Position numbers and translations under genes: made by a program. The notes under the pieces are model-generated. The model was not told the DNA's origin. It searched no databases and saw only the letters and a list, made by a program, of their open reading frames with translations. Shown piece by piece: positions 5,062-11,044 of a DNA stretch of 11,044 bases. Position 1 is the first letter of the stretch. Each line of letters begins with the position of its first letter. The stretch covers positions 114,815 through 125,858 of the forward strand of contig DBXH01000016.1 of NCBI GenBank assembly GCA_002309335.1, given 5' to 3'. Source of the stretch: Bacteroidales bacterium UBA1217. Its GTDB lineage: Bacteria; Bacteroidota; Bacteroidia; Bacteroidales; P3.

Positions 5062-7659
5062 ATGCGAAAGATTCTATCTACAATAGTAATGGCAGCGTTG
5101 CTACTGCTGCCGCTGGTGTCGCAGGCACAGACGAACGCGAGCATCACCTTTGCCGTCAACAACGCCACTATGGGCACCACCAACCCGACACCAGGCACCT
5201 ATAATTATGCCAATGGAGCCACGTTCAGCGTAACAGCCGTTCCCTATAGCGGCTATGTGTTGAGCGATTGGACGATGTCCATCACGATGTATGGCCAGAC
5301 ATTCAATTATTCACTTGGTGTAAACACACCTACCGTTAGTGACGTAGTAGATGCGTCGACTATGGACGGTATGACACTTACCGCCGTGTTTGTACCACAG
5401 GGCACTGTCCAGAACCCCGACTCGGTGGAGGTCACCATCGCTGTGGCTTATCCGACCTATCCGCAGCCGGGAGGTCTTACGCCAACCCAGCCGTTAGGCA
5501 CCACCAATCCACAGCCGGGCACCTATAGGTTTGCCGAGACCGACGGTTTCAGTGTCACGGCCATCCCCAGCAGCGGCTGCCAGTTGGAGTATTGGTCGAT
5601 TGCGTTCGACCTTTCTTCAGGACAGCACTGGGATCAACCACTCGGCAGCAGCCTGACCATTACCGACCAAGACCTTGCCGACTACCTGCTCTTCGGTGAC
5701 AACCTGAACAACTTGACCCTCACCGCACATTTCGACTCCATCCGTCCTGTCGACTCACTGCCTTTGACCATAATAGTGGACCCCACCTATTCTTTTGGCC
5801 ACACCAGCCCCTCCGCTGGCACCTACTACTACGCGGAGGGTGATATCCAAGACATCGATTTTATACCAGACAGCGGACATTACTGCAAAGGCTATTTGAA
5901 GACTTGGATTCAGGACGGTGTGGAACACAGTAATGTACACTGGTACCACCTTTTCCCTCCCTATTATGATATGTATTACTTTACGGGAGTTGTAGTGAAT
6001 TACCCGACGACCATCAAGGCCTATTTCGGCAGTGCCCGTACTCCGTTGCCCTTCATCTGTGTCAATGCTTACGTTTACTACGATGGTGGTACGGTCACAG
6101 GCACAGGAACCTATAATGTCGGCGATAGTGTAACACTTATCGCCACTCCCGAACCTGGTTACCATTTTGTGGGTTGGCTTGATGCTAATTCATACAATGG
6201 CGTTTCGTACGACACGGTAAGTCACGACATGATATACTCTTTTGTCGCAAACGTTGCTACTGACGGATCAACTTATGCCGACTATAACTTTGCCTATTAC
6301 GCTATCTTCGAGTATGGCGAGATTCCACACGAAGACCTTGTCATCGGTGTCAACAACCCATCTCTCGGCACCACCAGTCCCGCTCCGGGAACCTACCAAT
6401 ACACCTACGGCTCTCCCGTCACCGTCACCGCCATCCCCAACACGGGCAACAGTTTCGTGCGCTGGACCGATGAGGACGGCTACACTATTAGTATGGAGAA
6501 CCCTTACACTTTTGGCATTTGGACCACGGGCGGCACCCAAACCATTATCGCACAGTTTGTGGAAGGCGAGTACATCCCCGACAGCGTGACGCTCACGGTT
6601 GCCGTCAACAACCCCTCGATGGGAACCACAACTCCCGCCCCCGGCACCTACACCTTCGCCGAGACCCAGGAGGTGCATTTCGTTGCCACACCCTACGACG
6701 GATACTATGTTATGGGATGGGAACTCAGAGCTACTTATATGGGTATGACCATACGCGACACTTTGTTTGGCGAAAACGAGTTCTATACTGATTTCTTTGA
6801 TCTGGTTGATGCCAGCAATCTGGTTCTCACTGCTCTCTTCACCGACGACAGCACCTTCGACCACAGCCGTGTCTTCATCACCTTTGCTGTCAATGACCCA
6901 GCTATGGGAACCACCGACCCGGCTCCAGGCACCTATGTATTTTCTGATGGGGAGGAATATACTGTTACCGCCATACCCAACGATGGCTATCACCTGCTCG
7001 GCTGGACAATGACATACACCTACTATGGACAGGTTTACACCGAACCGCTGGACGAGGCAATTACAACACTTACAGGTATAGCGTATGCCGACGAGTATAT
7101 GTCTAACGCCACTCTCACCGCCATCTTCGGTCCAGCCAGCATCAGTTCCGACAGCCTGACAGTTGTCGTCGGTGTCAACAACCCCAATTATGGTTCGGTC
7201 TCGCCCGCTGCAGGCACCTACAACTATGGCGAGGGTGAAACCGTCACGGTGACAGCCACTCCCGCCTCAGGCTGCAGCTTCATCGGATGGCACGTCACCA
7301 TTGCACATCCTATCTATGGCATCATACAGGATGAGACGATGCCTTCCGTTGCCTCAACCATCACTTTCGAGATTGAGGAAGAAATGCTTGGCTATGTCCA
7401 CACATTGATCGCCCTGTTCGACGGTCCTGAAGGCATTGAAGATGCTCCCGTCGTCAGCATCATCGCTTATAGCAAGGATGGCCACATTTTCCTGACCGGT
7501 GCCGAAGGCCGCGAGGTCTATCTCTTCGACATCAACGGCCGTATGCTCCATCACAGTGTCAAAGCCGATGCTACCGAAACTTACGCTGTTCCCGCAACAG
7601 GAGTATATCTGGTCAAGGTTGTCGGTGTCGAAACAAAGCGTGTGGTAGTGATACGCTAA
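5062..7659 (+). CDS. T9SS-secreted surface protein with eight InlB-B-like repeats
   Basis: The 865-residue product has a Sec signal peptide (MRKILSTIVMAALLLLPLVSQAQ; cleavage probably after residue 22) and then eight degenerate repeats of about 75-105 residues, at roughly 27-112, 122-226, 233-324, 329-418, 425-501, 508-595, 604-690 and 697-788. Each repeat runs: strand, VNNPxMGTTxPxPGTYxYxxG, strand with VTAxPxxGY, Trp, variable insert, then LTAxF. This matches the divergent InlB B-repeat/Listeria-Bacteroides repeat class, small beta domains common in adhesins. Residues 799-865 form a type IX secretion sorting domain (DGHIFLTGA, VYLFDINGRML, GVYLVKVVGVETKRVVVIR), so the protein should cross the outer membrane by the T9SS and be anchored or released there. 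No enzyme motif was seen. It lies 26 bases after the lipoprotein gene, with no terminator between. A structural or adhesive role is inferred. Confidence 0.87.
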   Translation: MRKILSTIVMAALLLLPLVSQAQTNASITFAVNNATMGTTNPTPGTYNYANGATFSVTAVPYSGYVLSDWTMSITMYGQTFNYSLGVNTPTVSDVVDASTMDGMTLTAVFVPQGTVQNPDSVEVTIAVAYPTYPQPGGLTPTQPLGTTNPQPGTYRFAETDGFSVTAIPSSGCQLEYWSIAFDLSSGQHWDQPLGSSLTITDQDLADYLLFGDNLNNLTLTAHFDSIRPVDSLPLTIIVDPTYSFGHTSPSAGTYYYAEGDIQDIDFIPDSGHYCKGYLKTWIQDGVEHSNVHWYHLFPPYYDMYYFTGVVVNYPTTIKAYFGSARTPLPFICVNAYVYYDGGTVTGTGTYNVGDSVTLIATPEPGYHFVGWLDANSYNGVSYDTVSHDMIYSFVANVATDGSTYADYNFAYYAIFEYGEIPHEDLVIGVNNPSLGTTSPAPGTYQYTYGSPVTVTAIPNTGNSFVRWTDEDGYTISMENPYTFGIWTTGGTQTIIAQFVEGEYIPDSVTLTVAVNNPSMGTTTPAPGTYTFAETQEVHFVATPYDGYYVMGWELRATYMGMTIRDTLFGENEFYTDFFDLVDASNLVLTALFTDDSTFDHSRVFITFAVNDPAMGTTDPAPGTYVFSDGEEYTVTAIPNDGYHLLGWTMTYTYYGQVYTEPLDEAITTLTGIAYADEYMSNATLTAIFGPASISSDSLTVVVGVNNPNYGSVSPAAGTYNYGEGETVTVTATPASGCSFIGWHVTIAHPIYGIIQDETMPSVASTITFEIEEEMLGYVHTLIALFDGPEGIEDAPVVSIIAYSKDGHIFLTGAEGREVYLFDINGRMLHHSVKADATETYAVPATGVYLVKVVGVETKRVVVIR
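5140..7425 (+). repeat. Eight-copy degenerate coding repeat (InlB-B-like)
   Basis: Approximate repeat units begin at 5140, 5425, 5758, 6046, 6334, 6583, 6871 and 7150. The recurrent core is GTTxPxPGTY followed about 20 residues later by GY/GC...W. Units 1, 5, 6 and 7 keep the core best; units 3 and 4 are the most divergent, and unit 4 has GTVTGTGTY in place of the Pro-rich version. The DNA is much less conserved than the protein pattern, which suggests old duplications rather than recent expansion. Confidence 0.8.
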
Positions 7660-7684
7660 CCATCACATCTACAACAAAAGAACG

Positions 7685-7717
7685 AAGGTGTCCTAAATGG
7701 GGCACCTTTGTTTGTTA
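7685..7717. terminator. Intrinsic terminator after the T9SS protein gene
   Basis: A 9-bp stem (7685-7693 with 7700-7708, AAGGTGTCC with one G-T pair) has a 6-base loop and is followed on the plus strand by TGTTTGTTATT. On the minus strand the tail is also T-rich (CGTTCTTTTGTT), so it could stop transcription from both sides. It lies 25 bases after the plus-strand stop and 24 bases beyond the relic iorB stop codon at 7735-7737. Confidence 0.75.
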
Positions 7718-7732
7718 TTGACAAAACGCTGT

Positions 7733-7776
7733 TTTTACTTGGTGTCGCGACCGGCACGGATGGCCTTGATTATTGG
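7733..7776 (-). repeat. Detached duplicate of the iorB 3' end (copy A)
   Basis: Bases 7733-7776 repeat bases 9171-9213, the last codons and stop of iorB, in the same orientation. There is one substitution (7743 T against 9181 C), 27 identical bases at 7744-7770 against 9182-9208, then a one-base insertion at 7771 before ATTGG resumes. Read on the minus strand it encodes KAIRAGRDTK-stop against KAIRAGRDAK-stop in iorB. The frameshift and substitution fit a copy no longer under selection. It has no start and cannot make a protein. It forms a direct repeat on either side of the gene at 7869-9083. Confidence 0.88.
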
Positions 7777-7868
7777 ACCTTACCATTTGACATCTTATTG
7801 CATTGAGCGCAATAATCGGCGAAAAAAATCGTTATTATAAATATAAAACCCATAAGCAACCTCTCGAT

Positions 7869-9083
7869 ATGGAAAAATACGTACTTTCAATCTATTGGCA
7901 GGTAGACGTGCGGACCAAACTCATTCCTCGCGACACCGTCATCAACGACAGCACCCCTTACGGCACACTCACCTCCGTAAAGAGTCCCATCTGCGACTAC
8001 ACCGAGGACTACACAACTATGCTCTGCCTCGAGCTCAACGAGACCACCACGCAAAAGCTCATCAGACAAATCAACGAGCAAACGCCATTAGACATCATCA
8101 AACTATACAAAATCAAAATCTTTTTCGGCGTTTTGGGCTTCGCCACTATGGAACTCTACGCCACCTTCGACCTCGCAAGCTATCCCGATTTGGCCACGAC
8201 ATGGGTAACCATCCAGGAAGACAACCATAAAGTGGTGGAGTTTTTCTCTTGGAACGCTCCCCTGGTAACATCGATGATCAATTCAGGAAGCAAATATACC
8301 ACAGGCAATCCCGATTTCTATTTCGGCATCCACAAGAAACTCACCGAGCTTATGATCAAGCACGGCATAGCTTCGAGCAATGAATGCAACGACACCTACG
8401 TCTACACCTACAACACTCTGACCACAAGCCAGCAAACCGCCGACCAGCTACGGAATGCCCTCAATATGAGCGACAACCTTATTATGATGGGCGACTGCAA
8501 GTCGTGGCAGCTTTTCGGCAACCACCTATGGGTTGTCCCCTCCGAGAAAGACGACTGGGAGGCACACGAACTGGCAAGCGCCACCATCCTCTCGGCCTGG
8601 CAGGTACTCATCTACGACCTCGGAGCCATCAATTACAAGAACATTCTGCGACTGCTGAGCCACAACATACCCTTCAGCACCAAATACATCAAAAATATCA
8701 TCAACAAAGACAACCTTTCCTTGTTGGAGCTACGTCTCGCTATCCGCGATCTCAACAACCCCAAGACCTTCCTCACCGAGCGCAGCTATGGTGAGTACAA
8801 TGACCAAGACCGTTTCAATGCTTTCAACGACGGTCAAAAGTCTCTTGAGGCCGCCGCATCTGGTATCGACACCGACAAACAGTCCACATCGTCCCACACC
8901 ATCGAAGTCGTCATAAGCATCCTTACCGTTATGTCCATCTACTCGCTCGTTACCGACACCTACACAATGCTCACCTTCGACAAATTCCCAAGCCCCATCT
9001 CCAATGTGGCATCCTGGTTGTTCAGCCTCGCTACACTCTTCTGCATCATTATGATCCTCTTGCTGATACGACGCTCCAAATAA
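7869..9083 (+). CDS. Unrecognised protein with two C-terminal membrane segments
   Basis: I do not recognise this 404-residue protein. I chose the ATG at 7869 (MEKYVLSIYWQVDVRTK). A TTG 66 bases upstream is in frame, but it would add a basic, low-complexity stretch. Residues 1-340 are predicted soluble and rich in polar and aromatic residues, with a helical middle (about 185-300; for example DLGAINYKNILRLLSHNIPF and LSLLELRLAIRDLNNP) and no signal peptide. Two hydrophobic segments follow, about 345-362 (EVVISILTVMSIYSLV) and 381-400 (ASWLFSLATLFCIIMILLLI), joined by a loop of about 18 residues, and the protein ends RRSK. This implies a large cytoplasmic N-terminal domain and both termini inside. 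The layout recalls CorA-type transporters, but no GMN motif is present. The gene stands alone between the duplicated iorB ends and has no Shine-Dalgarno site or clear promoter. Confidence 0.8.
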   Translation: MEKYVLSIYWQVDVRTKLIPRDTVINDSTPYGTLTSVKSPICDYTEDYTTMLCLELNETTTQKLIRQINEQTPLDIIKLYKIKIFFGVLGFATMELYATFDLASYPDLATTWVTIQEDNHKVVEFFSWNAPLVTSMINSGSKYTTGNPDFYFGIHKKLTELMIKHGIASSNECNDTYVYTYNTLTTSQQTADQLRNALNMSDNLIMMGDCKSWQLFGNHLWVVPSEKDDWEAHELASATILSAWQVLIYDLGAINYKNILRLLSHNIPFSTKYIKNIINKDNLSLLELRLAIRDLNNPKTFLTERSYGEYNDQDRFNAFNDGQKSLEAAASGIDTDKQSTSSHTIEVVISILTVMSIYSLVTDTYTMLTFDKFPSPISNVASWLFSLATLFCIIMILLLIRRSK

Positions 9084-9120
9084 CGAAGTGATTACAAGCA
9101 GAATAGAATGATAGGAAACA

Positions 9121-9154
9121 AGAAGGTCCGCGCTCTGGTGAGCGCGGACCTTCT
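9121..9154. terminator. Perfect 14-bp hairpin between convergent genes
   Basis: AGAAGGTCCGCGCT (9121-9134) pairs exactly with 9141-9154 around a 6-base loop. On the minus strand it follows the iorB stop by 18 bases and is followed by TGTTTCCTAT, so it probably ends the iorAB transcript. For the plus-strand gene ending at 9083 it is also in a suitable place, though no T-run follows on that strand. Confidence 0.8.
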
Positions 9155-9170
9155 GCAATCAGTGACACTG

Positions 9171-9213
9171 TTTTACTTGGCGTCGCGACCGGCACGGATG
9201 GCCTTGATATTGG
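9171..9213 (-). repeat. Direct-repeat copy at the native iorB 3' end (copy B)
   Basis: This is the partner of the copy at 7733-7776. It covers the last 12-13 codons of iorB, the stop codon (9173-9175) and two flanking T residues. The two copies are offset by 1,438 bases, so recombination between them would remove the whole gene at 7869-9083 and leave an intact iorB end. Confidence 0.88.
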
Positions 9214-9736
9214 TCTCGACAACGGCGTCGCCCTTGCGACCGAAGATGGCCTTGATTGCCTTCTCGAGCTCTTCAAAAGCAATCTCAAGGTAAGGAGCAG
9301 CAGCACCGAGCAGGACCATATTGCCACGTGCGTTGAGTTCCTTGGCAATGGCGTTAGCGTTGAAACTTACGCATTTAGGCAGCTTTGCCAGTTCTGCGTT
9401 GACCTTCTCAATGTCAGGATAGTTGTTGATATTGATGAAGGGGTCGCTGTTGGTGATGACCACGCCGTCGGGAGCCAGGAAAGGCAGATAGCGCAGTGCC
9501 TCCATAGGCTCGGAGCTGAGGATGATATCGGCCTTGCCTTCAGGAATAACGTCGGCGAAGATAGGTTCGCTGCTGACACGGAGGTGGCTGAACACCGAAC
9601 CACCGCGCTGCGACATACCGTGAATTTCACTCTGCTTTACGTTCATACCCAAATTGAGGGCAGCGTCGCTTATAATCTTGGCTACGGAAACGATACCGTC
9701 ACCGCCTACGCCACAAAGTATGATGTCTTTTTTCAT
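9173..9736 (-). CDS. iorB: Indolepyruvate oxidoreductase subunit beta
   Basis: IorB is the gamma-type subunit of the 2-oxoacid:ferredoxin oxidoreductase superfamily. With IorA it oxidatively decarboxylates aryl pyruvates, such as indolepyruvate from tryptophan, to aryl-acetyl-CoA with reduction of ferredoxin, or runs in reverse to make aromatic amino acids in anaerobes. I start it at the ATG whose A falls at 9736, giving 187 residues; a longer frame to 9793 adds 19 residues encoded by the repeat-rich spacer and looks spurious. Visible motifs are the nucleotide-loop-like GVGGDGIVSVAK (9-20; the family usually has GGQG, here Asp replaces Gln), SEIHGMSQRGGSV (36-48) and GNMVLLGAAAPYL (138-150). 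It is downstream of iorA across an 88-base spacer containing a strong inverted repeat. Its final codons are duplicated at 7733-7776. Confidence 0.94.
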   Translation of the reverse strand: MKKDIILCGVGGDGIVSVAKIISDAALNLGMNVKQSEIHGMSQRGGSVFSHLRVSSEPIFADVIPEGKADIILSSEPMEALRYLPFLAPDGVVITNSDPFININNYPDIEKVNAELAKLPKCVSFNANAIAKELNARGNMVLLGAAAPYLEIAFEELEKAIKAIFGRKGDAVVETNIKAIRAGRDAK

Positions 9737-9749
9737 TTTATCGTAATTT

Positions 9750-9817
9750 GTTGATATGTTTGGTGTTGATATGTTGATACGGCTCGTTTGCAACGTTTAA
9801 CCTATCAACATATCAAC
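9750..9817. repeat. Inverted repeat and partial third copy between iorA and iorB
   Basis: GTTGATATGTTGATA (9765-9779) is exactly complementary to 9803-9817, giving a 15-bp stem with a 23-base loop. A partial direct copy, GTTGATATGTT, lies at 9750-9760. The unit ATATCAAC has an 8-base period. The structure fills most of the iorA-iorB spacer and lacks a T-run on the iorAB strand, so it is more likely an mRNA processing or stability element, or an intergenic repeat family, than a terminator. Confidence 0.8.
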
Positions 9818-9824
9818 GAAATAT

Positions 9825-11044
9825 TTATTTCTTTGCTGCAATTCTTTTCTTGTTCTCAACGATGCAAACACGCTGCGGAATGATGACACTGACGCCGTTG
9901 TAAGCGACCTCTTCCTCAAGAATCTTGACAAACTCGTCGTGGTTCTTCTTCAGAGGAACGATGGTGCGGATGTGGTCGGGATCAACGCCGAGACCCTTGC
10001 AGATGTTGAAAAGCTTTTGGTTGGCGCTCGAAGGCTGACCGCCAGTCATAGCCGTGATGTCGTTGTCGAGAATCATAACGATGACGTTGGCTTTCTCGTT
10101 GACGCAGTCAAGCAGACCTGTCATACCGCTGTGGCCGAACGTACCGTCACCGATAACAGCAACCGACGGGAAGATACCCATCTCGGCGGCACCCTTTGCC
10201 ATCGTGATGGAAGCACCCATACAAACGGTGGTGTTGATGGCACCCATATTGAAGCCGAGTGTGTAGCATCCGATATCACCGAACACGCGACCGTGCTCAT
10301 ATTTCTTCATTACGTCGATAACAGCCTCATAGCTGTCAATGTGCGGACAACCTACGCAGAGTGCCGGAGGACGGTTGGTGACAACCTCGGGAACTGCAGG
10401 ACCATTGGGAACGTTGAGACCCAGAGCCTTGGCAACCTTCTCAGCATTCAACTCGCCATCGCGACGGATAGTCTCGTCCAAACGACCGTGAACGGGCTTG
10501 CCTTTGCCGAGGAAACCTTTGATATGCTCCTCAACGAACGGCTGACCATCCTCAAGCACAAGGATTTCGGCACATTCGTCATAGAGCTTATTAAGCATAT
10601 TGAACGGCAGCGGATACTGGGTAATCTTGACGACAGGATAGGGGCATTTGCCGCCGGGGAAATTCTCCTGCAGGTAGTTGAAAGCAATACCTGTGGTGAT
10701 GATACCGCGGCTCTTGTCAGCACCGTCAAAATATTGGTTGAAACCACTCTCCTCGCTCGATTTGGTGAAAGCAGCCTGCTTGTCGATAAGGTCACGATAG
10801 AGACGCTTTGCGTTGGCGGGCAGCAGAACAAAACTCTTCGGGTCGGTAGGATAATTGATAGGATTCTGCGGCAGAGCGGGTTTGCGCTCAACACCGGCAC
10901 GGCTGTGAGCCAGACGGGTGGGGATGCGGTACAGGATAGGAGTACCCAGTTTCTCACTCAGTTCATAGCCAAAGAATACCATATCGTATGCCTCCTGCTG
11001 GTTCGATGGTTCGAAGATCGGAATCATGGCAAACTTGCCATAGA
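9825..11044 (-). CDS. iorA: Indolepyruvate oxidoreductase subunit alpha, 3' part (5' end outside window)
   Basis: This is the C-terminal part (about 405 residues) of the thiamine-pyrophosphate subunit that forms the catalytic core with IorB. The frame stays open through base 11044 (YGKFAMIPIFEPSNQQEAYDM), so the Met at 11027 is internal and the start lies beyond the window. The first part matches the middle domains (ELSEKLGTPILYRIPTRLAHSRAGV). LCVGCPH (about 10345-10362) is the conserved motif before the TPP domain. The TPP-binding signature GDGTFGHSGMTGLLDCVNEKANVIVMILDNDITAMTGGQ spans about 10035-10151. The protein ends QRVCIVENKKRIAAKK, without the two-cluster CxxCxxC ferredoxin domain found at the C-terminus of the archaeal enzyme. 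The shorter form is, as far as I recall, known in other bacteria, so this need not be a truncation. It is the upstream gene of the iorAB operon. Confidence 0.94.
   Translation of the reverse strand, partial: YGKFAMIPIFEPSNQQEAYDMVFFGYELSEKLGTPILYRIPTRLAHSRAGVERKPALPQNPINYPTDPKSFVLLPANAKRLYRDLIDKQAAFTKSSEESGFNQYFDGADKSRGIITTGIAFNYLQENFPGGKCPYPVVKITQYPLPFNMLNKLYDECAEILVLEDGQPFVEEHIKGFLGKGKPVHGRLDETIRRDGELNAEKVAKALGLNVPNGPAVPEVVTNRPPALCVGCPHIDSYEAVIDVMKKYEHGRVFGDIGCYTLGFNMGAINTTVCMGASITMAKGAAEMGIFPSVAVIGDGTFGHSGMTGLLDCVNEKANVIVMILDNDITAMTGGQPSSANQKLFNICKGLGVDPDHIRTIVPLKKNHDEFVKILEEEVAYNGVSVIIPQRVCIVENKKRIAAKK

Noticed and set aside
7733..7776. Insertion sequence end or transposase remnant
   Set aside because: The repeat is part of iorB coding sequence in direct orientation, with no terminal inverted repeats and no transposase-like frame between the copies.
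7803..7868. TTG start that would lengthen the unknown membrane protein by 22 residues
   Set aside because: The extra residues are low-complexity and basic (YYKYKTHK) and overlap a small inverted repeat (7795-7815). The ATG at 7869 begins a well-formed hydrophobic strand (MEKYVLSIYW).
8901..9083. CorA/ZntB-type metal transporter
   Set aside because: The two C-terminal helices fit in layout, but there is no GMN motif at the end of the first helix, and no long helical stalk pattern is evident.
9737..9793. Upstream start for iorB adding 19 residues
   Set aside because: The extension is encoded by the repeat-rich spacer (INISTPNIST). The Met at 9736 starts directly at the conserved KKDIILCGVGG segment.
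9750..9817. CRISPR-like array
   Set aside because: The units are short, in mixed orientation, and have no regular spacers; no cas genes are present.

Overview
The window looks like chromosomal DNA from a gut-type member of the Bacteroidales (phylum Bacteroidota). The evidence is the Bacteroidales-like rpsB-tsf pair with a charged S2 tail, a two-domain RNase H, start codons mostly preceded by A/T-rich sequence rather than Shine-Dalgarno sites, a TAnnTTTG-type -7 promoter element, a surface lipoprotein with 'major paralogous' (FISUMP-like) domains, a type IX secretion (T9SS) sorting domain, and an anaerobic indolepyruvate oxidoreductase. No genus can be assigned from the sequence alone.

Layout, left to right. 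Positions 1-1585 hold the 3' part of rpsB (ribosomal protein S2), tsf (elongation factor Ts) and a strong intrinsic terminator. Positions 1592-3147 hold an RNase H with an N-terminal hybrid-binding domain and prmC (release-factor glutamine methyltransferase), translationally coupled by an ATGA overlap. Inside prmC, two heptameric A/T-rich repeats are read in the same phase and give nearly the same peptide. Positions 3148-3517 are a 370-base gap with a -7 promoter element, a nine-C run and a long hairpin. Positions 3518-7659 hold two cell-surface genes that are probably co-transcribed: a lipoprotein with two C-type-lectin-like FISUMP domains, and an 865-residue T9SS-secreted protein with eight degenerate InlB-B-like repeats. 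Positions 7869-9083 hold an unrecognised 404-residue protein with two C-terminal membrane segments. On the minus strand, 9173-11044 holds iorB and the 3' part of iorA (indolepyruvate:ferredoxin oxidoreductase), with a perfect 15-bp inverted repeat between them.

The most interesting structure is around the unrecognised membrane-protein gene. The last ~40 bases of iorB, including its stop codon, are present a second time in the same orientation at 7733-7776, on the far side of that gene, and each copy is followed on the minus strand by its own hairpin. Recombination between the copies would remove about 1.44 kb and still leave a full-length iorB. This resembles an element inserted into a gene's 3' end that restores the end, yet the segment carries no integrase or transposase.

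Functionally the window combines translation (S2, EF-Ts, PrmC), RNA:DNA hybrid removal (RNase H), surface display (lipoprotein and T9SS protein) and anaerobic aromatic 2-oxoacid metabolism (IorAB). The surface block and the unknown gene look accessory; the rest looks like core genome.
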